From GCA-2688775 sp964524225 (GTDB lineage: Archaea; Nanobdellota; Nanobdellia; Woesearchaeales; GW2011-AR4), in assembly GCA_964524225.1 (NCBI GenBank), contig CAZGEW010000023.1:1-18996 (forward strand): DNA of 18,996 nucleotides. The letters run 5' to 3'. This document shows, one piece after another, positions 5,536 to 13,613 of this stretch (its first letter is position 1; each line of letters starts with the position of its first letter). Under the pieces are notes generated by a model, which ran no database searches, was not told the DNA's origin, and saw only the letters and a list, made by a program, of their open reading frames with translations. Both the position numbers and the translations under genes were made by a program.

Positions 5536-7983
5536 TTAATTATTATTCTCTCTCGGCACTTTCACAGCACTAACAATCTTGTCATTTTTCTCTAACTTCA
5601 TAATCTTAACTCCTTGTGTATTTCTTCCGATAATATGAACATCGGTTGTTGGTACTCTTATTATTATGCCGTTTTTACTTATGAACATAAGGTCGTCATT
5701 ATCAGTTACTGAAGAAATAGCAACAACCTTGCCATTTCTTTCGCTACATTGAATATTGATGACTCCAGAGCCGCCTCTTCTAATAAGCCTATATTCAGAA
5801 ATTTTTGTTCTCTTGCCAAAGCCATTTTCTGTAACTGTAAGCAAGGTTTTCTCGTCTGAAGCGACAACCATACCAATTATTTCATCATTACCCTTTAAGG
5901 TTATTCCCCTTACACCTTGTGCAGATCTTCCAGTCGGTCTCACATTCTTTTCTTCAAACCTTATCGCTAAGCCATTCTTTGTTGCTAATATGATTTGTTG
6001 ATTTCCATTTGTTAACTCCACATTAATTAATTCATCATCTTTTTCAAGCGTAATAGCAACAATGCCATGTCTTCTTGGATTGCTGTAAGCCATAAGCTCT
6101 GTCTTCTTAACAACACCCCTCTTCGTTGCCATAATTAAATAACTTTGATTGTCAAAGTTCTTTACTGCCACAGAGGCAGTTACATTTTCATCATTACCAA
6201 GCTCTAACAAATTTACAATGGCTTTGCCCCTTGCTTGCCTGCCAGCTTCTGGGATATTATATACCTTCAACCAATACACCTTACCCCTATTTGTAAAGAA
6301 CAGTACATAAGAGTGAGTGCTTGCAACAAAAATATCCTTTACAATATCCTCTTCTTTTGTTGTTGTTGCAACTACTCCTTTTCCACCTCGATGCTGCAGT
6401 TTATAAGTTTGTAAAAGTAATCTCTTTATATAGCCGGAGTTCGTAATTGTGATCACCATATCCTCGTCCTTTATTAAGTCCTCTGTTTCTAATTCTGTAT
6501 CTTCTAAATCTATAATTTGCGTCCTTCTGGCATCACTATATTTTTCTTTTAGCTCTATAAGTTCCTTTTTTATTATTTCTAAAATTTTTTGTGGATATGA
6601 TAAGATAGATTTTAGCTCTTCAATAAACTTTAACAAATCCGAATATTCTTGCTTAACCTTTTCCTGCTCAATAGATGTTAATCTTTGCAGTCTCATATCA
6701 AGAATAGCATTGGTTTGCTCATTTGTAAGATTATATGTTGCCGTTAATGCATCTCTAGCATTTTCTACAGATTTGCTTTCCTTGATTAATTTGATAATGT
6801 TATTTATGTTTGATAAAGCAATAATTAATCCTTCAAGAATATGGGCTCTTGTTTGGGTTTTATTTAAATCAAATAATGTCCTCTTCCTAACGACATCTTT
6901 TCTATGTTCTATATAGCAATGCACCAACTGTTTTATGTTAAGTACTTTTGGCTCGTTATTGACAAGGGCAAGCATTATAATGCCAAAAGTAGTCTGCATT
7001 CTTGAATGCTGAAATAACTGATTAATGACTACGCTTGGCTCAGCATCTTTTTTAAGCTCAATTAAAATTCTAATACCGTGTCTATCAGACTCGTCCCTTA
7101 TATCAGAAATCCCACTAATTTTTTTATCCCTCACTAAGTCTGCTATTTCTTCCAGAAGCTCTGACTTATTTACCATGAATGGTATTTCATTAACAATTAT
7201 GAGAGATTTATTTTTATCTTGCTCTATAGTTGTTTTTGATCTTACAAGAATCTTACCCTTTCCAGTTGAATATGCCTCTTTGATGCCATTCCTTCCACAG
7301 ATTATAGCTCCAGTTGGGAAATCAGGACATACTATAATCTGCATTAATTCTTCTATGCTTATATGTGGGTTGTCTATTTGCTTAATTATAGCGTCTATTA
7401 CCTCGCCAAGATTATGGGGTGGAATGTTTGTTGTCATTCCAACTGCAATTCCAGAGCTGCCGTTAATCAACAAGTTTGGAAGCTTAGAGGGCAGAACAAT
7501 CGGCTCAGTTGTGCTATTGTCAAAATTTGGAACAAGTCGAACAGTTCTTTTGTCTATGTCTTCGAGCATTTCTTCTGCAAGTTTAGTTAAGCGGCATTCT
7601 GAATAACGCATTGCTGCAGGAGGGTCACCATCGATGCTGCCAAAATTTCCTTGCCCATCAATTAAAACATAGCGCATTGAGAAATCTTGGGCTAATCTTA
7701 CAAGAGTGTCATAAATCGCAGCATCACCATGTGGGTGAAAACGACTCATCGTTTGCCCACATACAAATGCAGATTTTCTAAAAGGCTTGTTGTGAAGCAA
7801 ACCTGCTTCCCACATTGCAAATAGCACCCGTCTGTGGACAGGTTTTAAACCATCTCTAACATCTGGCAATGCTCTGCCAACTATGACGGACATTGAGTAA
7901 TCAAGATAACTCTGCTTCATCTCCTCCTGTATGACTCTTGGTACTATTCTTGTGCCTAATTTCGCTTGTGTTTCTTCAGTCAT
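5536..7983 (-). CDS. gyrA: DNA gyrase subunit A
   Basis: The 815-residue protein has the complete bacterial-type GyrA layout. It is the DNA breakage-reunion subunit that, with GyrB, introduces negative supercoils using ATP. The N-terminal winged-helix and tower domains begin with the DYSMSVIVGRALPDVRDGLKPV block (28-49). The quinolone region HPHGDAAIYD is at 83-92, and the catalytic tyrosine is Y127 in AAMRYSE. The C-terminal beta-pinwheel contains a GyrA-box, QHRGGKG, at about 529-535 (canonical QRRGGKG), which marks a supercoiling gyrase rather than topoisomerase IV. There is no acidic C-terminal tail. gyrB is not in the window. The start at 7983 matches the usual N-terminus (IVPRVIQEEMKQSYLDYSM) but has no clear ribosome binding site. 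The gene is divergent from the biotin carboxylase gene. Confidence 0.97.
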   Translation of the reverse strand: MTEETQAKLGTRIVPRVIQEEMKQSYLDYSMSVIVGRALPDVRDGLKPVHRRVLFAMWEAGLLHNKPFRKSAFVCGQTMSRFHPHGDAAIYDTLVRLAQDFSMRYVLIDGQGNFGSIDGDPPAAMRYSECRLTKLAEEMLEDIDKRTVRLVPNFDNSTTEPIVLPSKLPNLLINGSSGIAVGMTTNIPPHNLGEVIDAIIKQIDNPHISIEELMQIIVCPDFPTGAIICGRNGIKEAYSTGKGKILVRSKTTIEQDKNKSLIIVNEIPFMVNKSELLEEIADLVRDKKISGISDIRDESDRHGIRILIELKKDAEPSVVINQLFQHSRMQTTFGIIMLALVNNEPKVLNIKQLVHCYIEHRKDVVRKRTLFDLNKTQTRAHILEGLIIALSNINNIIKLIKESKSVENARDALTATYNLTNEQTNAILDMRLQRLTSIEQEKVKQEYSDLLKFIEELKSILSYPQKILEIIKKELIELKEKYSDARRTQIIDLEDTELETEDLIKDEDMVITITNSGYIKRLLLQTYKLQHRGGKGVVATTTKEEDIVKDIFVASTHSYVLFFTNRGKVYWLKVYNIPEAGRQARGKAIVNLLELGNDENVTASVAVKNFDNQSYLIMATKRGVVKKTELMAYSNPRRHGIVAITLEKDDELINVELTNGNQQIILATKNGLAIRFEEKNVRPTGRSAQGVRGITLKGNDEIIGMVVASDEKTLLTVTENGFGKRTKISEYRLIRRGGSGVINIQCSERNGKVVAISSVTDNDDLMFISKNGIIIRVPTTDVHIIGRNTQGVKIMKLEKNDKIVSAVKVPRENNN

Positions 7984-8016
7984 CTTTCATAGAACTTCCA
8001 TATAAGTTTATCGTCT

Positions 8017-8035
8017 ATAAAATGGTATATTTTAT
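8017..8035. repeat. 7-bp inverted repeat in the gyrA leader region
   Basis: ATAAAAT and ATTTTAT flank GGTAT about 35-50 bases before the gyrA start, overlapping candidate TATA sequences on the minus strand. Its AT composition makes chance symmetry fairly likely. Confidence 0.25.
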
Positions 8036-8063
8036 GGTTTATAATGGTTATGGTTTTTAATTG

Positions 8064-8079
8064 TTTTCTATATAGAAAA
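8064..8079. promoter_or_regulatory. 16-bp perfect palindrome in the gyrA/biotin carboxylase spacer
   Basis: TTTTCTATATAGAAAA is perfectly self-complementary. It is about 80 bases from the gyrA start and 50 from the biotin carboxylase start, with a TATA-like centre. It is a candidate binding site for a dimeric regulator of either gene. Confidence 0.35.
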
Positions 8080-8128
8080 TGTCTATACCAATACAAAGGT
8101 TTTTAAAAAAATAAAAAAATATAGCTTT

Positions 8129-10048
8129 GTGCTAAGGAAGAAGGTAGTAAAATTGGCTGTAAGTTCTAGGTATAAGTTTATTGTAGACTTACTAAATAAG
8201 ATTTTGAAGCCTGTAGAGACTGGTTACCTAACACTTGGAAAGATTATTAGGGAGGCAAAAGAAAAATTTCCTACTACTTATAGATATTTTGAAGTTCTAA
8301 TAAACCAGCACATAGTTAGACCTAGTAAAGAATTGTTAAGCTCAAAAATAATAGATGTGGGCAGCTTCATAACTACACATGTAATTAAGAGATTACCGCA
8401 TGTAGATGAAACCCATATTGGAGATATCCTTAACAATCCTTCTAGAAGCTCATTTCTAGATATTTTGAGTAAAGGGTTTGGTATCAACAAGGACAAAGAA
8501 AAGACTTATACAGTCTTAGGCAAGAAAGGGTTCAAGAGGATATTAATATCTAACAGAGGCGAGATAGCGCTTAGGATAATAAGGGCATGTCGCGAACTTA
8601 TGATTGAAAGTATTGTTATTTATTCGGATGACGAAAAGGATTCCCTTGTAGTTAAGTTTGCTGACAAATCCTACAATATAGGCAAATCTAAAAACTATTT
8701 TAATGTCAAAAAAATTGTAAAAATAGCAAAGCAAAGTAATTGTGATGCAATACACCCAGGTTACGGATTTTTAGCTGAAAATGCAAAGTTTGCTAGTTTA
8801 TGTGAGAAGAAAGGAATAAAGTTTATTGGACCATCTTCAGGGATGATAAGAAAATTAGGTGATAAGGTTGAGGCAAGAAAATGCATGCTTAAGGCAAATA
8901 TTCCTATAATTGAAGGTGTGAAAGGAGATTTGAAAAGCGCGAAGCATGCACTAAAAGTAGCAAAAAGAATAGGGTTTCCTGTAATTTTGAAGGCCTCAGC
9001 CGGAGGTGGTGGTAAGGGTATGAGGATTGTCATAAGAGAAAAAGATATGTTCAGCGCTTATGATAATGCTCAAAAAGAAGCCTTCAATGCATTTGGTGAT
9101 AGTTCTTTATACATTGAAAAATATCTTGAAGAGCCTAGGCACATAGAATTCCAGATTTTAGCAGACAAATATGGAAGTGTTGTACATTTAGGCGAAAGAG
9201 ATTGTAGCATACAAAGAAGGCACCAGAAATTAGTTGAGGAAGCTCCAAGCCCAGCAATTGACAACAATTTAAGGGAATTAATGGGAGATACTGCTGTCAG
9301 AGCAATTAAAGCAATTGGCTATGAAGGGGCAGGTACAGTTGAGTTTTTGCTTGATAAAACCAAAAACTTCTATTTTATTGAAATGAATACCAGAATCCAA
9401 GTAGAGCATGGTGTAACTGAAATGGTAACAAATGTTGACCTTGTTAAAGAGCAGATTAAATTGGCAGAGGGTGCTAAGCTTGCATATAAGCAAGAAGATA
9501 TTAAGCTTGAAGGTTACGCTATAGAATGTAGGATTAATGCAGAAGATCCTTCAAATGATTTTGCTCCTTCGCCTGGTACCATAGTTAACTATCTTCCTCC
9601 TGGTGGTCATGGCATAAGGATAAGCAGTTCTTGCTATTCTGGATGTAAAATTTTGTCTCAATTTGATTCATTGATTGCACTGCCAATCTGTTATGGAAAG
9701 ACAAGGCAGGAGGCAATTGTAAGAATGAAAAGGGCTTTAAGCGAGTTCATAATTGAAGGGGTTAAAACTACAATACCATTTCATCAATCTGTCTTAAGCA
9801 ATAGGCAATTCTTAAGGGGTAATGTTACGACTTCTTTCATTGAAAACAACAAAATTATTGAAGAACTCAAAGTACTTAAGCCCAAAAAAGAGATAATACC
9901 AAAAGACAAGAAAGTTATTGTGATTACAACAGCAGTTTCTCAATATCTAGCGAAGAAGCAGCAAAGTATTAATAATAAATCTAAAGTAAATCCTTGGATA
10001 ATGGCTGCAAGGCAAGAGGCAATGAATGAAGGTAGTATAGAGGAATAA
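8129..10048 (+). CDS. accC: Biotin carboxylase with N-terminal extension
   Basis: This subunit uses ATP and bicarbonate to carboxylate biotin on the carrier protein. The canonical domain begins around residue 131 (FKRILISNRGEIALR). It has the HPGYGFLAEN block, the glycine-rich ATP-grasp loop KASAGGGGKGM (288-298), ERDCSIQRRHQK (356-367) and the catalytic EMNTRIQVEH at 418-427. R422 and E426 there match E. coli R292 and E296. Two parts are unusual: ~130 extra N-terminal residues with no domain I know, and a C-terminal tail past about 575 ending near PWIMAARQEAM. The start is GTG at 8129, 25 bases after a TTTTTAAAAA box; a TTG at 8153 preceded by AGAAGGT is an alternative. The DNA for the extension has no stop in 130 codons and no good start near residue 130. 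The propeller gene follows after 14 bases. Confidence 0.95.
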   Translation: MLRKKVVKLAVSSRYKFIVDLLNKILKPVETGYLTLGKIIREAKEKFPTTYRYFEVLINQHIVRPSKELLSSKIIDVGSFITTHVIKRLPHVDETHIGDILNNPSRSSFLDILSKGFGINKDKEKTYTVLGKKGFKRILISNRGEIALRIIRACRELMIESIVIYSDDEKDSLVVKFADKSYNIGKSKNYFNVKKIVKIAKQSNCDAIHPGYGFLAENAKFASLCEKKGIKFIGPSSGMIRKLGDKVEARKCMLKANIPIIEGVKGDLKSAKHALKVAKRIGFPVILKASAGGGGKGMRIVIREKDMFSAYDNAQKEAFNAFGDSSLYIEKYLEEPRHIEFQILADKYGSVVHLGERDCSIQRRHQKLVEEAPSPAIDNNLRELMGDTAVRAIKAIGYEGAGTVEFLLDKTKNFYFIEMNTRIQVEHGVTEMVTNVDLVKEQIKLAEGAKLAYKQEDIKLEGYAIECRINAEDPSNDFAPSPGTIVNYLPPGGHGIRISSSCYSGCKILSQFDSLIALPICYGKTRQEAIVRMKRALSEFIIEGVKTTIPFHQSVLSNRQFLRGNVTTSFIENNKIIEELKVLKPKKEIIPKDKKVIVITTAVSQYLAKKQQSINNKSKVNPWIMAARQEAMNEGSIEE

Positions 10049-10062
10049 TTAGTAAAACAAGT

Positions 10063-11913
10063 TTGAAAAATCTTTTGTCAATAATGACGATCTATAAAAA
10101 GGGTGAAGAGGAAACAGATTACTTTAACTTGATTGTTGTTGCTGTTGTAGCTATTGTAGCAGTTTTTGCAATTGCCAGTTCCACATTCTATATTAAAGTA
10201 CAGAGTGCACCACAGCAACGTACAGATGTTATCACTTCGGATAAAATTAGCTCTGGAACAAGCAATGAGCCAAACAATTTAGTTGGAGGTGCAATTAGCA
10301 CTCAGGGGATTAGTATAGAGCTTGATATTCCTTCATATCTTCCTGATTACCTAAAGCAACCAAGAAAATTTTTTTCAGGAAGAACAATTAAAATTATCAC
10401 CCCTTTTGCAACCAATTTACAAAAGATTGATTTTGTTGAAAGCAAGGGTCGCATAAGATCTCTTCCAACAAAAATGAAAAAAGAACCAAAATCTTTCAGT
10501 GTTGATATCCCACCTGATGTTCCAACAGGTTTACATACAATTTCGTTTTCACATCAAGGAAAACAATACAAAATACCAATACAAGTTTATGGATTAACAG
10601 AAGCAGAGAAAAGAAAACCAATTCCCTCAAAATTTCAAGACATTTATCAAAAAGTTGCAATTAAGTATAGGACGAAAATTTGTGAAGCCGCAAATTGTTT
10701 TTGGGAAATGGTATTTACTGGGAATCCTAGTAATCCGAATGAGTTAGTGCAGGTAAATTTGTATTCCCTTAGGAGGTCTACAGATTCAGGTAGGACTTGG
10801 CAAACGGACATAGTTGATGAAATTACTTCTTATCGAAACTTAAACATAGATTTTGTAGGTGATCCAAAAGTTATCTTATCTAGTAATGGTACACTATTCC
10901 TTTCCGGGTTATATGACTGGGTACGTACTGGTAATCCACCTGAGTGGGGAGGAATTTTATACAAAGGTAATATTTCAGGCAATTTAAGCAATTCTATATT
11001 TCAAGATACTCCTCAAGACCAAGAAGACTTTCCTAGATTATTTGTTGATTATCCGAAATTAGCTGTTAGTTCTAATTATTCATCTGTGTATATTTCAGGC
11101 AACGCTGTTTGGTTTGAAGATACTGTAGATTATTGGTATGCATTATATGCATCATCAGACAGTGGACAAAACTTCAAGAGATTTAGATTGAGTTATCCTG
11201 TAACGGCAATCACTTCAATGGATATCGGGTTAAACAATACACTTTATGGTGTACATTATTATGGGAGTATTTCGCGTTTTGATTCTCCTGATTCAGGCGA
11301 ATTTGAAACTTTAGAGATACCCGGTTTTCCTTATTCTGTAGCACGTACATCAAATAATACAAATAGGGCTTGGAATATCTATGCAGGACCAGAAATTAAA
11401 ATAGATTTAAAATCGTCAAGTCAGTATAATGGTAGGTTATATTTAATTTGGGCACAGCCAGAAGCAATAATTCTAGACGAAAATTTTGAATATGGTTCGT
11501 ATGGCTACAACTTTGACATCTTCGTCAGTTATTCAGATGACAGAGGCGAAACATGGTCTACTCCAATAAAAGTAAATGATGACAAAGGTAAAGGTGACCA
11601 AGTATTTCCATCAGCAAGAGTTGATGCAAATGGTGTACTTCATGTTGCATTTTTAGACCATCGTAACAATCAAGACCAAGCTGTGTTTGATGTATATTAT
11701 GCTAAATCCTCTGATGGCATTCATTTCTCAAGAAATCTTAAAATAACAAATGAGTCGGTATCTAACTCTATAGGTGGACGTTCTGTAGGTGATTATTTGG
11801 ATATGGTTGCTGCTTATCCTGATAAGGTTTATATTGCATATCCATGCGGACAAAGTGATTATGGACCAACAGCAGCATGTATGGTTGAGGTTAACCCTAA
11901 GGTGGTTCGTTAA
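10063..11913 (+). CDS. Membrane-anchored Asp-box beta-propeller protein (sialidase-like fold)
   Basis: The 616-residue protein has one N-terminal membrane helix (about 22-44) after a short KKG-containing head, so most of it should lie outside the cell. Residues about 85-175 look like an Ig/TIG-like beta domain (IPPDVPTGLHTI). The rest carries Asp-box (BNR) repeats typical of sialidase-type beta-propellers: STDSGRTW (239-246), SSDSGQNF (364-371), SDDRGETW (491-498) and a partial SSDGIHF (549-555). I see no clear sialidase arginine triad or FRIP motif, so glycan binding or adhesion is as likely as hydrolysis. The start is TTG at 10063; an ATG at 10084 would also keep the helix. It sits 14 bases after the biotin carboxylase gene and overlaps birA by one base (TAATG), so all three are probably one transcript. 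Confidence 0.8.
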   Translation: MKNLLSIMTIYKKGEEETDYFNLIVVAVVAIVAVFAIASSTFYIKVQSAPQQRTDVITSDKISSGTSNEPNNLVGGAISTQGISIELDIPSYLPDYLKQPRKFFSGRTIKIITPFATNLQKIDFVESKGRIRSLPTKMKKEPKSFSVDIPPDVPTGLHTISFSHQGKQYKIPIQVYGLTEAEKRKPIPSKFQDIYQKVAIKYRTKICEAANCFWEMVFTGNPSNPNELVQVNLYSLRRSTDSGRTWQTDIVDEITSYRNLNIDFVGDPKVILSSNGTLFLSGLYDWVRTGNPPEWGGILYKGNISGNLSNSIFQDTPQDQEDFPRLFVDYPKLAVSSNYSSVYISGNAVWFEDTVDYWYALYASSDSGQNFKRFRLSYPVTAITSMDIGLNNTLYGVHYYGSISRFDSPDSGEFETLEIPGFPYSVARTSNNTNRAWNIYAGPEIKIDLKSSSQYNGRLYLIWAQPEAIILDENFEYGSYGYNFDIFVSYSDDRGETWSTPIKVNDDKGKGDQVFPSARVDANGVLHVAFLDHRNNQDQAVFDVYYAKSSDGIHFSRNLKITNESVSNSIGGRSVGDYLDMVAAYPDKVYIAYPCGQSDYGPTAACMVEVNPKVVR

Positions 11914-12662
11914 TGAGTTTGTACAGAAAATATAAAATGCCACAATACAAAATCTATCATTTTAACTCCCTAATCTCAACCCAAGATAAAGCCAAAGAAT
12001 TTGCTAAGAAAGGGTTAAGCAATATCATCGTCATATCCAATACACAAACAAAAGGCAGAGGCAGATTTAAGCGAAAATGGTATTCTAGTAAAGGTGGCTT
12101 ATGGATGTCTATTTTGTTAAAGCCAAAAAGCACAGAAAATCTTCAATATCTGACTTTTGCTGCTGCAATTGCTGTTGTCAAATCAATTAAAAAAGTAACT
12201 GACTTGGATACAAATATAAAATGGCCTAATGATGTACATTACAAAGGAAAGAAATTATGCGGTATATTGACAGAAGGTACATTTGGAAAAGAAAATTATG
12301 TTGTTGTAGGAATTGGTCTTAATATTAACCAAAATAAATTTTCAGCAGAGATAAAAGATATTGCTACTTCTTTAAGAATAATAAGAAAAAAATTTTTCAA
12401 GAGAAAAATTTTTTTAGAAGCAATTATTGAAAATTTTTCCCATTTATATAATAGTTATTACAATAAAAACAAATTTAATAAAATATTGGCACAATGGAAA
12501 AAATTTTCCGATACAATGAATAAAAATGTAACAGTAATTACGAGAACAAAAATATTAAGAGGAAAAGCAATTGACATTGATAAAAATTGTAATTTATTGC
12601 TGAAATTAAAAAATGGTAAAGTAATTAAGATTGTGGAAGGCGATATTAATATAAGATATTAA
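11913..12662 (+). CDS. birA: Biotin--[carboxylase] protein ligase, no DNA-binding domain
   Basis: This enzyme activates biotin to biotinyl-AMP and joins it to the carrier lysine. The 249-residue protein starts directly with the catalytic domain. It has the biotinyl-AMP loop GRGRFKRKW (48-56), KWPNDV (103-108), the KLCGIL segment with the conserved lysine (about 114) and VVGIGLNIN (131-139). A small SH3-like C-terminal domain follows (about 200-249, with GKAIDIDKNCNLLLKL). There is no helix-turn-helix region, so it is a group I ligase and cannot itself be a BirA-type repressor. The ATG at 11913 overlaps the upstream stop and has GGTGG 7 bases before it; ATG at 11937 is possible. Its likely target is the carrier encoded at 16986-17375. 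Confidence 0.94.
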   Translation: MSLYRKYKMPQYKIYHFNSLISTQDKAKEFAKKGLSNIIVISNTQTKGRGRFKRKWYSSKGGLWMSILLKPKSTENLQYLTFAAAIAVVKSIKKVTDLDTNIKWPNDVHYKGKKLCGILTEGTFGKENYVVVGIGLNINQNKFSAEIKDIATSLRIIRKKFFKRKIFLEAIIENFSHLYNSYYNKNKFNKILAQWKKFSDTMNKNVTVITRTKILRGKAIDIDKNCNLLLKLKNGKVIKIVEGDINIRY

Positions 12663-12667
12663 TCATG

Positions 12668-12698
12668 AAAAATTTTTAATCAAAGATTAAAAATTTTT
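12668..12698. terminator. 14-bp perfect hairpin after birA
   Basis: AAAAATTTTTAATC and GATTAAAAATTTTT form a perfect 14-bp stem with an AAA loop, beginning 6 bases after the birA stop. The position suits transcription termination or 3-prime-end stabilisation. The stem is almost all A/T, and archaeal terminators do not require hairpins, so the role is inferred. Confidence 0.45.
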
Positions 12699-12737
12699 GC
12701 GATTATTTCCACAATATTTAAATACGATACAACTTAT

Positions 12738-12974
12738 ATGCCTATTATGGCTATTCTTAAGGATATACCAATATTAAAAAAAATGATTGATATAGGTTAT
12801 GCAATGTTTATCGTAATTACAATAAGTGCTTTAGTTGGCTTAATTCTTGCATTTCCAGTAATGTGGCTTTGGAATTTCATCTTCGGAAATTTCCACAGAA
12901 TAAATGTATTTCAAGCATGGGCATTAAATGTACTAGCAGGAATATTATTTGGACAGAGAGGTTCTAACAAATAA
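12738..12974 (+). CDS. Small two-helix membrane protein
   Basis: A 78-residue protein with hydrophobic segments at about 21-49 and 57-71. The pattern GLILAFPVMWLWN followed by INVFQAWALNVLAGILFG matches a widespread class of tiny bacterial, phage and archaeal membrane proteins in which an FPVxxLWN helix is followed by an FWQAWGLxxLxxILFG helix. I know no function for the class. ATATTTAAATAC lies about 20-30 bases upstream and suggests a leaderless start at 12738 or at the second ATG (12747). It lies after the birA hairpin and before the broken kinase gene on the same strand. Confidence 0.65.
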   Translation: MPIMAILKDIPILKKMIDIGYAMFIVITISALVGLILAFPVMWLWNFIFGNFHRINVFQAWALNVLAGILFGQRGSNK

Positions 12975-13013
12975 TAAATTTTGATTTTTTAAAAGTGAGG
13001 TTCTTTAAGTTCC

Positions 13014-13535
13014 ATGAAACCAAGATTAATATTAATAAGGGGGCCACCCGCATCTGGCAAAACAACACTTGCAAAAGAGCTAGCTAAGAAACTAGGAGGC
13101 AAGATTGCATTACTGATGGTAGATGAATTTCGATGGATTATGACTGCTCATAAGAATAGAGACTCAAAAGATTTCAAAGTTTCTTTCAAGAATTATTTAT
13201 CTGCTTTAGAGAACTACCTAAAGTAAAGATACACTGTCATAAGTGAGGAAAAAAAAAAAAAAAAACAGAAAGATAAATCAACAGATATTAATAAAGTGCT
13301 TAAACTTGCAAAGAAATGCAATACAGATATACATCAATTCTTGTTAAAAGGTTCGAGGGAAAATATAAAGAGAATTAATACTCTTAGACCTATGGTTATT
13401 CCTCAAAAAGAACTCAAAGAACTTTATAATAAGGTATATTCTTGGAAAATAAAAGACGAATATGTAATTAATATCGATAATAAAGATATAAAATTGATAT
13501 TAAAAGAGGTTCTACAAACAATTGACCAAAATTAA
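13014..13535 (+). pseudogene. P-loop (AAA-type) kinase interrupted by one in-frame stop
   Basis: One frame of 174 codons is open except for a single TAA at 13224-13226. The first 70 codons encode a Walker A loop, GPPASGKTT (10-18), and a DEFRW segment like the Walker B/lid start of small P-loop kinases related to zeta-toxin, chloramphenicol-phosphotransferase or polynucleotide kinase. After the stop the frame continues RYTVISEE, a run of lysines coded by 17 consecutive A (13249-13265), then an FLLKGSRENIKRINTLRP segment with basic lid-like residues and an ordinary C-terminus. A family member would normally read straight through as a protein of about 170 residues, so this looks like a nonsense mutation or sequence error. 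The second half could start independently at GTG 13296, but that is weak. TTTTTTAAAAG about 25 bases upstream may be its promoter. Confidence 0.7.
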
Positions 13536-13613
13536 TTAGGCATTAATCTTAAAAGTAGGCTTCTGTGGAAGCATATGAATTTTTATAATATTAGGATAAT
13601 CAGTATAAAAAAA

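Noticed and set aside
6449..7606. Long plus-strand open frames opposite gyrA (155 and 193 codons)
   Set aside because: They are antisense shadows of the conserved gyrA coding strand, serine/leucine-rich as expected of such mirror frames, with no motif or ribosome binding site.
7976..7990. Five-codon mini-ORF (ATG AAA GAT GAC TGA) overlapping the gyrA start
   Set aside because: It is very short, without a ribosome binding site, and readily expected by chance in AT-rich DNA. The similar ATG-AAA-AAA-TGA before the 157-residue coiled-coil gene is treated the same way.
8278..9493. Minus-strand frames opposite the biotin carboxylase
   Set aside because: They overlap strongly conserved carboxylase motifs on the other strand and show no protein family features.
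11913..12662. BirA as a transcriptional repressor of the biotin genes
   Set aside because: The protein begins directly with the catalytic domain and has no N-terminal helix-turn-helix, so it cannot bind operators in the way of bifunctional BirA.
13249..13265. A17 tract as a programmed frameshift site
   Set aside because: The frame before and after the tract is the same, so no shift is needed; only the upstream TAA interrupts it.
13296..13535. Independent gene starting at GTG 13296
   Set aside because: It is in the same frame as the P-loop start at 13014, separated by only one stop, and its sequence fits the C-terminal half of the same kinase. One broken gene is the simpler reading.
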